Of a stretch of 64,000 nt of DNA, positions 57,442 to 64,000 are shown piece by piece. The stretch is from Mycetocola_A sp015752285 (lineage in GTDB: Bacteria > Actinomycetota > Actinomycetes > Actinomycetales > Microbacteriaceae), in NCBI RefSeq assembly GCF_015752285.1, contig NZ_JADOUY010000006.1, positions 62,001-126,000 on the forward strand, read 5' to 3'. Numbering within the stretch: position 1 is the first letter of the stretch; each line of letters starts with the position of its first letter. A model generated the notes under the pieces. The model saw only the letters and a list, made by a program, of their open reading frames with translations. It did no database searches and was not told where the DNA came from. The position numbers and the translations under genes were made by a program.

Positions 57442-58604
57442 ACACCGAGCTCACCGAAGCCCACCAGAAGATCGTCGACGAGGTTCGGGATTTCGCCACC
57501 ACCGTCGTCGCGCCTGCCGCCTATTCCTACGACACCGAACGCCGGTTGCCGATGGAGATCATCGCGCGGATGGGTGAGATGGGCCTGTTCGGTCTGCCGT
57601 TCCCGGCCGAATACGGCGGCCAGGGGCAGGACTACTTCGCCCTCTGCCTCGCGGTCGAAGAACTCGGTCGCGTCGACCAGTCGATCGGGGTCACCCTCGA
57701 GGCCGGCGTCGGGCTCGGTGCCATGCCCGTCTTTCGGTTCGGCACGGATGCGCAGCGCGACGAGTTCCTGCCGATGCTCGCGAAAGGTGAAGCGCTCGCC
57801 GGTTTCGGACTCACCGAGGCCGAAGCCGGGTCGGATGCCGGTGCCACGAAAACGAATGCCCACCTCGACGACGGAGAGTGGGTGATCAACGGCACCAAAC
57901 AGTTCATCACCAACTCGGGAACCCCGATCACCCGGCTCGTCACGATCACGGCGGTCACCGGCGAAAGCACTCGGGCGGACGGCAGCATCAAGAAGGAGCT
58001 GTCGACGATCCTCGTTCCCACGCCGATCGACGGCTTCACCGTCGGGCCAGCATATGACAAGGTCGGCTGGCACACCTCAGACACCCACCCGCTCACGCTG
58101 AACGACGTGCGCGTGCCCGAAGCGAACCTGCTCGGCAAACGGGGCCGCGGATACGCCAACTTTCTCGAGGTGCTCGACGAGGGCCGCATCGCTTTCGCCG
58201 CGCTGTGCACCGGTGCAGCGCAGGGCTGCGTCGACGAGGCCGTTCGCTACGCGGCGACCCGCAACGTGTTCGGCCGCAACATCGGTTCACACCAGTACAT
58301 CGCTTTCAAGATCGCGCGGATGGAGGCTCGGGCGACCGCCGCCAGGATGGCGTATTACCATGCAGCCTCCCTGCTCCTCGCCGGCAAACCGTTCAAGAAG
58401 GAGGCATCGATCGCCAAGCTTCTCGGCAGTGAGGCGGCCATGGACAACGCCCGGGATGCCACCCAGATCTGGGGCGGGTACGGCTACCTCAACGAGAACA
58501 CGGTTGCGCGTCACTACCGTGACTCGAAGATCCTCGAGATCGGTGAGGGAACGAGCGAGGTCCAGCTGATGATCATCGCCAGGGAACTCGGTTTCGAGGC
58601 CTAG
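57438..58604 (+). CDS. fadE19: Acyl-CoA dehydrogenase (isovaleryl-CoA type by context)
   Basis: This 388-residue FAD enzyme oxidises acyl-CoA to enoyl-CoA. FAD-binding segments are FGLTEAEAGSDAG and WVINGTKQFITNSG. The catalytic glutamate is probably Glu370 in IGEGTSEVQ, the position used by short- and medium-chain enzymes, whereas classical isovaleryl-CoA dehydrogenase uses a glutamate earlier in the chain. The isovaleryl-CoA substrate is therefore inferred from linkage to methylcrotonoyl-CoA carboxylase (as for M. tuberculosis FadE19). It is coupled to accA1 by a 4-nt overlap. Confidence 0.88.
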   Translation: MNTELTEAHQKIVDEVRDFATTVVAPAAYSYDTERRLPMEIIARMGEMGLFGLPFPAEYGGQGQDYFALCLAVEELGRVDQSIGVTLEAGVGLGAMPVFRFGTDAQRDEFLPMLAKGEALAGFGLTEAEAGSDAGATKTNAHLDDGEWVINGTKQFITNSGTPITRLVTITAVTGESTRADGSIKKELSTILVPTPIDGFTVGPAYDKVGWHTSDTHPLTLNDVRVPEANLLGKRGRGYANFLEVLDEGRIAFAALCTGAAQGCVDEAVRYAATRNVFGRNIGSHQYIAFKIARMEARATAARMAYYHAASLLLAGKPFKKEASIAKLLGSEAAMDNARDATQIWGGYGYLNENTVARHYRDSKILEIGEGTSEVQLMIIARELGFEA

Positions 58605-58633
58605 GCTGTTGCGGAAAACGAACGGAGCGCAGA

Positions 58634-59137
58634 GTGTCGACAACCCGGGACCCGGCCGACGATCGGCGCGTGATCGAACAGCGTGGCTTGTACTTCGAGG
58701 AGTTCGATCTCGATGTCGTCTACCGCCATCGCCCCGGTCGCACGGTCACTGAGGCCGACAACGTGTTCTTCACGACGATGACCATGAACACGCAGTCGCT
58801 TCACCTCGATGAGGCGTGGAGCGCGACGCAACCGTTCGGTCAGCGACTCGTGAACTCGATGTTCACGCTGTCCACCGTTGTCGGGGCATCCGTCGCCCAA
58901 CTCAGCCAGGGCACCATCGTCGCGAACCTCGGATTCGAGGAGGTGCTGTTTCCTGCCCCGTTGTTCCACGGCGATACGCTCTACTCCGAAACGGTCGTCC
59001 GCGAGAAGCGACTGTCATCGTCGCGACCGGGCCAGGGGATCGTCACCCTTGAACACACCGGACGAAACCAGGAAGGCGTCGTCGTCGTGACCGCCGTGCG
59101 CAACACGCTGTTCTGGTGCCAGGACGCGGCACCATGA
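58634..59137 (+). CDS. MaoC family (R)-specific enoyl-CoA hydratase-like protein
   Basis: This 167-residue hotdog-fold hydratase has the MaoC dehydratase pattern TEADNVFFTTMTMNTQSLHLDEAW, with the catalytic Asp/His region, and PLFHGDTLYSETVV. It probably hydrates 3-methylglutaconyl-CoA, giving the R enantiomer of HMG-CoA for the downstream CitE-type lyase. This would replace the crotonase-type hydratase of classical pathways. GTG 58634 has GGAG 6 nt upstream. It overlaps citE by 4 nt. Confidence 0.87.
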   Translation: MSTTRDPADDRRVIEQRGLYFEEFDLDVVYRHRPGRTVTEADNVFFTTMTMNTQSLHLDEAWSATQPFGQRLVNSMFTLSTVVGASVAQLSQGTIVANLGFEEVLFPAPLFHGDTLYSETVVREKRLSSSRPGQGIVTLEHTGRNQEGVVVVTAVRNTLFWCQDAAP

Positions 59138-59979
59138 CCGGATTCGACCTCGGCCCTGCGCTGCTGTTCTGCCCGGCGGATCGGCCAGACCGCTACGCCA
59201 AGGCGGCCTCACGCGCGGATGCGGTCATTCTCGACCTCGAAGACGCCATCCTGCCCGCAGAGCGTGCGGCGGCGAGGCGGGCGATCGCGGAGCATCCGCT
59301 CGATCCGGACACGACGATCGTGCGGCTCAACCCGGCGGGCACCGACGACTTCACCGCCGACATCGCCGCAGTGACCTCGACCGGGTACCGCATCGTGATG
59401 CTCGCGAAAACCGAGAGCGCTGCGCAGCTCGATCTGATCCCTCACGGATTCCGGGTGGTCGCGCTATGCGAGACGGCGCGAGGCATCCTCGCCGCGCCCG
59501 AGATCGCCGCCCACCGGTCGGTCGTCGCCCTGATGTGGGGCGCTGAAGACCTCGTCGCATCCCTCGGCGGCACGTCGAGCCGCGGCACCGACGGTGCCTA
59601 TCGAGCCGTCGCCGTCCATGCCCGATCGCGAGTGCTCCTCGCGGCCAGGGCACACGACCGTGTGGCGATCGACTCCGTGCATCTCGACATCGCCGACCAC
59701 TCCGGCCTCGCCGACGAAGTGACGGATGCCGCCGCGTCCGGTTTTGCGGCGACCGCCTGCATCCACCCGGGGCAGGTGGAGACGATCCGCTCCGGTTACG
59801 CCCCGTCGGACATCGACATCGCCGCAGCGCGAGCGGTTCTGGGCGCGGCGGAAACGGCGTCGGGAGTGTTCCGGTTCGAGGGCAGGATGGTCGACGAACC
59901 GGTCCTGCGAAACGCCCGATCGCTGCTCAGACGAGCCGGTATTTCGGGCGGACAATACGGCGATATCAAATCGTTATGA
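59134..59979 (+). CDS. citE: HpcH/HpaI-type CoA ester lyase (CitE-like)
   Basis: This 281-residue TIM-barrel lyase cleaves 3-hydroxyacyl-CoA thioesters. The metal ligand and CoA motifs are VILDLEDAILPAER at residues 31-44, VRLNPAGTDDF near 67-77, and WGAEDLVASLGG. Its M. tuberculosis counterpart Rv2498c is described as acting on (R)-3-hydroxy-3-methylglutaryl-CoA and citramalyl-CoA, linking leucine and itaconate breakdown. The operon position here supports the same role. The end of the gene is followed by a 124-bp gap. Confidence 0.88.
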   Translation: MTGFDLGPALLFCPADRPDRYAKAASRADAVILDLEDAILPAERAAARRAIAEHPLDPDTTIVRLNPAGTDDFTADIAAVTSTGYRIVMLAKTESAAQLDLIPHGFRVVALCETARGILAAPEIAAHRSVVALMWGAEDLVASLGGTSSRGTDGAYRAVAVHARSRVLLAARAHDRVAIDSVHLDIADHSGLADEVTDAAASGFAATACIHPGQVETIRSGYAPSDIDIAAARAVLGAAETASGVFRFEGRMVDEPVLRNARSLLRRAGISGGQYGDIKSL

Positions 59980-60103
59980 AGTATTTCGCTCGTGGTCGCC
60001 TGTGCGGTCGGGGAGTGTCGGTGGGCTGGCATATTCTGGCCACAGGTGCGGGGGCGCTGAGTATCTCGACTCCCGCCGAATAACGGGCGAGGAGCGTGAT
60101 CAC

Positions 60104-61204
60104 ATGTCGAGGATGATGCCTCGCCTGTTCGCCTCCGAACATGCTGAGGCTGGTGGCTCCGAGCCCGGCCAGGCCGATGGCCGGCCCGATCAGCACAAGC
60201 GTCCGTCCTCGCGATCGACCCCGGCCGCCGAGCATCCGTCGTCGCCGATCCCGGTCATGGGAGATGGGGCCGGTCTGGGCTCCTCGATCCGCCGCTCGCT
60301 CGGTCAGACCGACCTCAGTGTCTTTCCGGTCGCGCTCGGCACGAGTGTCTTCGGCTGGACGGCACCTGTCGACGCCAGCGCGGCGATCCTCAACCGCTAT
60401 TACGACTTCGGCGGCAACTTCATCGACACCGCAGACAGCTACTCGGCTGGTCGCAGCGAGCACATCATCGGGCAGTGGATGTCGCGACGCAAGAACCGCG
60501 ACAACATCGTTATCGCCACGAAGATCGGCAACCACCCAGACAACCCGGGTCTGGGTCCGGTGAGCATGGTGCGCGCCGTCGAGGCGAGCCTGGAACGCCT
60601 GCAGACCGGTCACATCGACCTGCTCTATTTTCACCTCGACGACCGCTCCGTCCCCCTCGAAGACAGCCTCGGCACAGCCCAGTGGCTCATCGAGTCTGGC
60701 AAGGTCCGGTACCTCGCTGCCTCCAATTTCAGCGCCGAACGACTCGTCGAAGCGCGCATTCTCTCCGCTGCGGGCTACCCGCGGTTCGAGGCTCTCGAGA
60801 CGCACTACAGCCTCATGCACCGTCAGCCGTTCGAGGGTGACCTCGGGTTGGTCAGCCGGGGCCAGGGCCTCGGTGTCATGCCCTACTTCGCACTGGAGAA
60901 CGGATTCCTCACCGGCAAGTACCGGTCGAAGTCCGACCTCGACGGGTCCGCTCGTGGCGCCAGGGTCGCCAGGCACCTCAACCGGGGTGGCTTGCGCGTG
61001 TTGCACGCCCTTGACGACGTCGCCGCAGAACACAACGCCCCCGTGGCATCCATCGCGCTGGCGTGGCTGCAGGCCAAATCCGGAATCGTCGCCCCGGTGG
61101 TCAGCGCGTCGCTGCCCGAGCAGGTCGACGCTCTCGTGGCATCCCCGGCGATCCGCCTCACCCGCGGCCAACTCGTCGAACTCGAACGTGCCGCGCGGGT
61201 CTGA
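60104..61204 (+). CDS. Aldo/keto reductase
   Basis: This 366-residue AKR of the broader YajO/AKR11-type group has AKR tetrad residues in FIDTADSYSAGRSE (Asp, Tyr), the VIATKIG lysine and DLLYFHLDD. The first 60-70 residues are low-complexity and not part of the barrel. GAGGAG 9 nt before ATG 60104 supports the long form, while ATG 60257 would give a usual-length protein of 315 residues. TATTCT at 60032-60037 may be its -10. The substrate is unknown, and it is probably not part of the catabolic operon. Confidence 0.8.
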   Translation: MSRMMPRLFASEHAEAGGSEPGQADGRPDQHKRPSSRSTPAAEHPSSPIPVMGDGAGLGSSIRRSLGQTDLSVFPVALGTSVFGWTAPVDASAAILNRYYDFGGNFIDTADSYSAGRSEHIIGQWMSRRKNRDNIVIATKIGNHPDNPGLGPVSMVRAVEASLERLQTGHIDLLYFHLDDRSVPLEDSLGTAQWLIESGKVRYLAASNFSAERLVEARILSAAGYPRFEALETHYSLMHRQPFEGDLGLVSRGQGLGVMPYFALENGFLTGKYRSKSDLDGSARGARVARHLNRGGLRVLHALDDVAAEHNAPVASIALAWLQAKSGIVAPVVSASLPEQVDALVASPAIRLTRGQLVELERAARV

Positions 61205-61267
61205 CCCGAGCTCGACTCCGCTGTGACAGCCCCCGGATGGGCGGGCGACAGTGTCAGAGCTCTGCCG

Positions 61268-61280
61268 TAGGGTTGAGGGA
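61268..61280 (+). promoter_or_regulatory. Leaderless -10 element of the M16 peptidase gene
   Basis: TAGGGT at 61268-61273, 7 nt, then ATG at 61281. Confidence 0.5.
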
Positions 61281-62633
61281 ATGAACGGCGCCATTGAACT
61301 CCCGCTCGATGTAGCCGAGCTGTCCTTCGCGGCATCCGGTGATGCCCTCGTCCGTCGCACGGTTCTGCCGAGCGGCGTCCGCATCCTCAGCGAGCATGTG
61401 CCAGGGAGCCGCAGCGCCACGCTCGGCTACTGGGTTGCCGTCGGTTCGCGTGACGAACTCCCCGCCGGGTACGGGTCGACGCACTTCCTCGAGCACCTCC
61501 TGTTCAAGGGCACCCCGACGCGCACAGCACTCGACATCGCGATCGCGTTCGACTCGGTCGGCGGCGAGCACAACGCGCTCACCGCCAAAGAGCACACCTG
61601 CTATTACGCCAAGGTGCGTGACCGCGATCTCGCCATGGCCGTCGACGTGATCGCAGACATGCTCACCGGGTCCCTCCTCGACCCGACCGAGTTCGAGACC
61701 GAACGCGGAGTCATCCTCGAAGAACTCGCGATGGCCGAAGACGACCCGGCAGACGTCGCCAGTCAGAACCTGTTCGAGGCGGTCCTTGGTGACCACGCAC
61801 TCGGGCGTCCCATCGGCGGCACACCCGAGGTCATCCGCGAGGTCTCTCGTGACGCGGTCTTCGCCCATTATCGCGAGAACTACCGGCCGCAGGACCTCGT
61901 CATCACCGCGGCAGGGGCTGTCGATCACGACGCCCTCGTCGCCGACGTCACCGCAGCGCTGAGCGCCGCCGGCTGGGATCTCACCGCAACGGCCCGTCCG
62001 GTCGAACGGCGCGTCCTCGACGAATCCGTCGTCACCAGGCGCTCCCACCTGTCGGTCGAGACCCGGCCGATCGAGCAGGTCCACGTGCTCATCGGCTTCC
62101 CGGGCCTCGCTGCGGCAGATGACCGCCGCCTCACCATGGGTGTGCTCAACTCGATCCTCGGCGGAGGCATGTCGTCTCGGCTCTTCCAGGAGGTCCGCGA
62201 GAAACGCGGGCTCGCCTACTCCGTGTACTCGTTCGCCGCCTCGTACTCCGATGCCGGCGTCTTCGGGCTGTACGGTGCCTGTTCCCCGGCGAAGGCACGA
62301 CAGGTTGCCGATCTCATGCTCTCCGAGCTTCAGCGCCTCGCCGAAGATGGCGTCACCGCAGACGAACTCGCGCGCGCCTACGGGCAGTTGTCCGGAGCAT
62401 CCGCCCTCGCTCTCGAAGACTCAGACACGCGGATGTCGCGACTGGGCCGCGCCGAGATCACGCTCGGTGAGTTCCTCGACCTCGACGAGAGCCTTGAACG
62501 GCTTGCCCTCATCACCGCAGACGAGGTCCAGGCTCTCGCCGCCGATCTCGTCTCCCGCCCTCTCTCCCTCGCCGCTGTCGGAGCCGTCGATGATGACGTG
62601 TTCGCCGGTTTCGCCGGGAACCACCAGGAGTGA
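61281..62633 (+). CDS. M16 family zinc peptidase
   Basis: This 450-residue inverzincin peptidase of the pitrilysin/processing-peptidase family has the inverted zinc motif His68-Phe-Leu-Glu71-His72 and, further on, ETERGVILEELAMAEDDP with the third zinc ligand. The second M16 domain (about 210-400, with the glycine-rich GGGMSSRLFQEVREKRGLAYSVYS) gives the substrate clamp. Actinobacteria usually carry it directly after pnp. Its role in bacteria is unsettled. A histidine phosphatase follows with coupled start signals. Confidence 0.92.
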   Translation: MNGAIELPLDVAELSFAASGDALVRRTVLPSGVRILSEHVPGSRSATLGYWVAVGSRDELPAGYGSTHFLEHLLFKGTPTRTALDIAIAFDSVGGEHNALTAKEHTCYYAKVRDRDLAMAVDVIADMLTGSLLDPTEFETERGVILEELAMAEDDPADVASQNLFEAVLGDHALGRPIGGTPEVIREVSRDAVFAHYRENYRPQDLVITAAGAVDHDALVADVTAALSAAGWDLTATARPVERRVLDESVVTRRSHLSVETRPIEQVHVLIGFPGLAAADDRRLTMGVLNSILGGGMSSRLFQEVREKRGLAYSVYSFAASYSDAGVFGLYGACSPAKARQVADLMLSELQRLAEDGVTADELARAYGQLSGASALALEDSDTRMSRLGRAEITLGEFLDLDESLERLALITADEVQALAADLVSRPLSLAAVGAVDDDVFAGFAGNHQE

Positions 62634-62638
62634 CTTTC

Positions 62639-63241
62639 GTGTCTCAGTACATCTACCTTGTCCGCCACGGTGAGCAGCAGGATGCCCAGCACGGCATGGG
62701 TGACGGCCCGCTATCTGCGCGTGGGCGACGGCAGGGGCAACTGCTCGCTGAGCGCATCGGGGGGCTTCCCTTGACGGCGACGTACCACTCGCCTCTGCAG
62801 CGTGCGTCCGAGACGGCCCGCATCATCGGTGAACGGATGCCGTCGATCGAGTCCCAGCCCAGCGCTCTGCTGATGGACTGCGTGCCGACGGGCAAGACCA
62901 CCGAAATGCCATCGGCCTACGCACCGTTCTTCGGCGCCGTCACCGAGGCGGAGGTCGATGCGGGCACCGCCCAGATGGCCGATGCGACCGCCGAGTTTTT
63001 GGCGCCGCGCAAAGGTGAGCGCCACGACCTGCTCATCACCCACAATTTCGTGATCGCCTGGTTCGTCCGTGAAGTGCTCGGGGCTCCTGCGTGGAGGTGG
63101 ATGACGCTCGACCAGGCTCACTGTGGTCTGACGATCATCCAGCGCAAGCCGGGCCGTCCGTGGACCCTGCTGACCCACAACGACCTGGCGCACCTGCCGA
63201 TGGAACTGCGCACCGGCCTGCCCGACCCGCTGCTCGTCTGA
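62639..63241 (+). CDS. Histidine phosphatase superfamily protein
   Basis: This 200-residue phosphatase or mutase of the phosphoglycerate-mutase fold has the phosphohistidine motif LVRHGEQ at the N-terminus, and the second catalytic histidine in LLITHNFVIAWFV. I chose GTG 62639 because AGGAG lies 8 nt upstream. GTG 62630, overlapping the M16 stop, is an alternative. The physiological substrate is unknown. A perfect 52-bp palindrome lies 36 bp after its stop codon, before the convergent acetyltransferase. Confidence 0.83.
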   Translation: MSQYIYLVRHGEQQDAQHGMGDGPLSARGRRQGQLLAERIGGLPLTATYHSPLQRASETARIIGERMPSIESQPSALLMDCVPTGKTTEMPSAYAPFFGAVTEAEVDAGTAQMADATAEFLAPRKGERHDLLITHNFVIAWFVREVLGAPAWRWMTLDQAHCGLTIIQRKPGRPWTLLTHNDLAHLPMELRTGLPDPLLV

Positions 63242-63276
63242 ACCGCGGCTGTCGGCCCCTTCCGGGGGTCCGTGCT

Positions 63277-63328
63277 GCACTTTCTTGCCGATGCTGCAGT
63301 TGCAACTGCAGCATCGGCAAGAAAGTGC
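63277..63328. repeat. Perfect 52-bp palindrome
   Basis: Arms of 26 bp (starting GCACTTTCTTGCCGATGCTG and its exact complement) meet at TTG/CAA without a spacer. It lies between a convergent phosphatase and acetyltransferase, 35 bp and 31 bp from their stops. It can fold as a 23-24-bp hairpin. A Rho-independent terminator or a mobile palindromic repeat unit is possible, but there is no U-tract of note. Confidence 0.85.
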
Positions 63329-63359
63329 CGCATGGATCGCCCGACGTCGCGGGCGGACG

Positions 63360-63818
63360 TCAGCCGGCGAGGTCCTTCCGGTACCAGTTGGTGGCGTTCG
63401 GGTTGTCGTTGTACGGCTCGATGCTGGTGTAGCCCATCGACTGATACAGCCCGCCGGCTGCGGTGAGCGTCGCGTTGGTGTCGAGAACCACTTCGGTGGC
63501 GCCGAACTCGACCGCGCGGCGTTCCAGATCGGCGAGCAGCTCACGCCCCCAGCCCTTCCCGCGGGTTTCCGGGCGCAGGAACAGGTGCTTCACCTCGTAG
63601 CGTTCGGCAGACAAACGACGGATGCCGCCGCACCCCACCGCGCGATCTCCGTCCCGCACGACGACAAAGACTCCGGCGGGCGGATCGAACTGTTCGGCAG
63701 CGGGGAAGGTGACCGCGTAGGTTCCTCCGACGAAACTCAGCTCCCTGCTGGAGAAATACTCCGTCAGAAGTTCCTGAGCAATGGTGTCGGTGACGGGAGC
63801 AGCGGTGAATTCGGGCAC
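63360..63818 (-). CDS. GNAT family N-acetyltransferase
   Basis: This 152-residue acetyl-CoA-dependent acetyltransferase has motif A visible as VKHLFLRPETRGKGWGRELL (the pyrophosphate-binding R/Q-x-x-G-x-G), preceded by AVGCGGIRRL and followed by the strand and helix that complete the fold. The acceptor is unknown. It starts at GTG 63818, located 6 nt after a TAGGCT box. It is convergent with the phosphatase gene and divergent from dapB. Confidence 0.87.
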   Translation of the reverse strand: MPEFTAAPVTDTIAQELLTEYFSSRELSFVGGTYAVTFPAAEQFDPPAGVFVVVRDGDRAVGCGGIRRLSAERYEVKHLFLRPETRGKGWGRELLADLERRAVEFGATEVVLDTNATLTAAGGLYQSMGYTSIEPYNDNPNATNWYRKDLAG

Positions 63819-63830
63819 CCGTCCAGCCTA
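63819..63830 (-). promoter_or_regulatory. Leaderless -10 element of the GNAT gene
   Basis: TAGGCT on the minus strand (63830 to 63825), 6 nt, then GTG at 63818. It is divergent from the dapB box at 63854-63859. Confidence 0.5.
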
Positions 63831-63853
63831 ATCCTGCGCCGGCATCCGGCCTG

Positions 63854-63865
63854 TAGATTGGGGGG
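63854..63865 (+). promoter_or_regulatory. Leaderless -10 element of dapB
   Basis: TAGATT at 63854-63859, 6 nt, then ATG at 63866. Confidence 0.5.
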
Positions 63866-64000
63866 ATGGGAACGAGCGTTGCAGTGGTCGGGGCAAGCGG
63901 CACGATGGGACAGTTGTTTACGCGTTTGATCGACGAGACTTCGGACTTCGAGGTGATCGCTCGCCTGGATTCCTCGAGCGCGCTGGAGGAGATGGACGGC
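63866..64000 (+). CDS. dapB: 4-hydroxy-tetrahydrodipicolinate reductase, N-terminal part (cut by window end)
   Basis: The first 45 codons of DapB, the lysine and diaminopimelate pathway reductase. The NAD(P)-binding glycine loop VAVVGASGTMG is at residues 5-15, and the second strand EVIARLDS is conserved. The M16 peptidase is its usual actinobacterial neighbour, so the identification is supported by context despite the short fragment. The gene runs off the window. Confidence 0.9.
   Translation, partial: MGTSVAVVGASGTMGQLFTRLIDETSDFEVIARLDSSSALEEMDG

Noticed and set aside
59966..61420. 484-codon minus-strand frame opposite the second aldo/keto reductase
   Set aside because: Antisense to a gene with intact AKR motifs; composition typical of a shadow frame.

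Overview
The window is one contiguous stretch of a high-GC actinobacterial chromosome, most likely from the family Microbacteriaceae. Supporting signs are GC near two-thirds by eye, GTG and TTG starts, many apparently leaderless genes (TANNNT box 5-8 nt before the start codon), an F420-type luciferase-like oxidoreductase, and an rpsO / pnp / M16 peptidase / dapB backbone typical of Actinobacteria. No tRNA, rRNA, CRISPR array or insertion sequence was seen. Genes are tightly packed on both strands.

Layout. 1-11000: end of pfkA, oligopeptidase B, an aldo/keto reductase, a DUF2207 membrane protein, a PiT phosphate transporter with a small membrane partner, two divergent NCS2 nucleobase permeases and a CpdA-like phosphodiesterase. 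11051-11642: a broken DUF559-type gene. 11864-15543: aspartase, an FAH-family enzyme and a PrsW-type membrane protease. 15734-20447: a catabolic operon with a GntR/FCD regulator, the TctCBA tricarboxylate-type transporter and a DapA-superfamily aldolase/lyase of unknown substrate. 20597-31868: metabolic genes including FKBP-apt, a PLP sulfur-amino-acid lyase with a divergent Lrp regulator, a luciferase-like oxidoreductase with an MFS carrier, a protealysin-like M4 protease with its emfourin-type inhibitor, a thioesterase and pdxH. 32045-43300: rpsO and pnp, separated by about 8.7 kb of accessory genes (alpha-glucosidase, amino acid permease, VanZ, acyltransferase, a CE1758/CE1759-type flavin monooxygenase pair, FUSC). 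43484-61204: a branched-chain amino acid region, then the M16 peptidase, a histidine phosphatase, a GNAT acetyltransferase and the start of dapB.

How the genes work together. bkdABC (44111-47717, with a divergent Lrp regulator) and accD1-accA1-acyl-CoA dehydrogenase-MaoC-CitE (53781-59979, with a divergent TetR regulator and twin operators) together encode most of leucine degradation. They match the two halves of the contiguous M. tuberculosis Rv2495c-Rv2502c locus, but here are split by a roughly 6-kb island. That island holds a 13E12-like DUF222-HNH nuclease with a near-consensus SOS box, a DHA3-type MFS exporter, and an ABC-F protein preceded by a 12-codon leader ORF and alternative hairpins. 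This arrangement resembles mef/msr macrolide resistance with translational attenuation.

Structural signals of interest are a perfect 52-bp palindrome (63277-63328), an over-abundant octamer (CGGATGCC/GGCATCCG) that forms inverted pairs just after several genes, and the widespread leaderless promoters.
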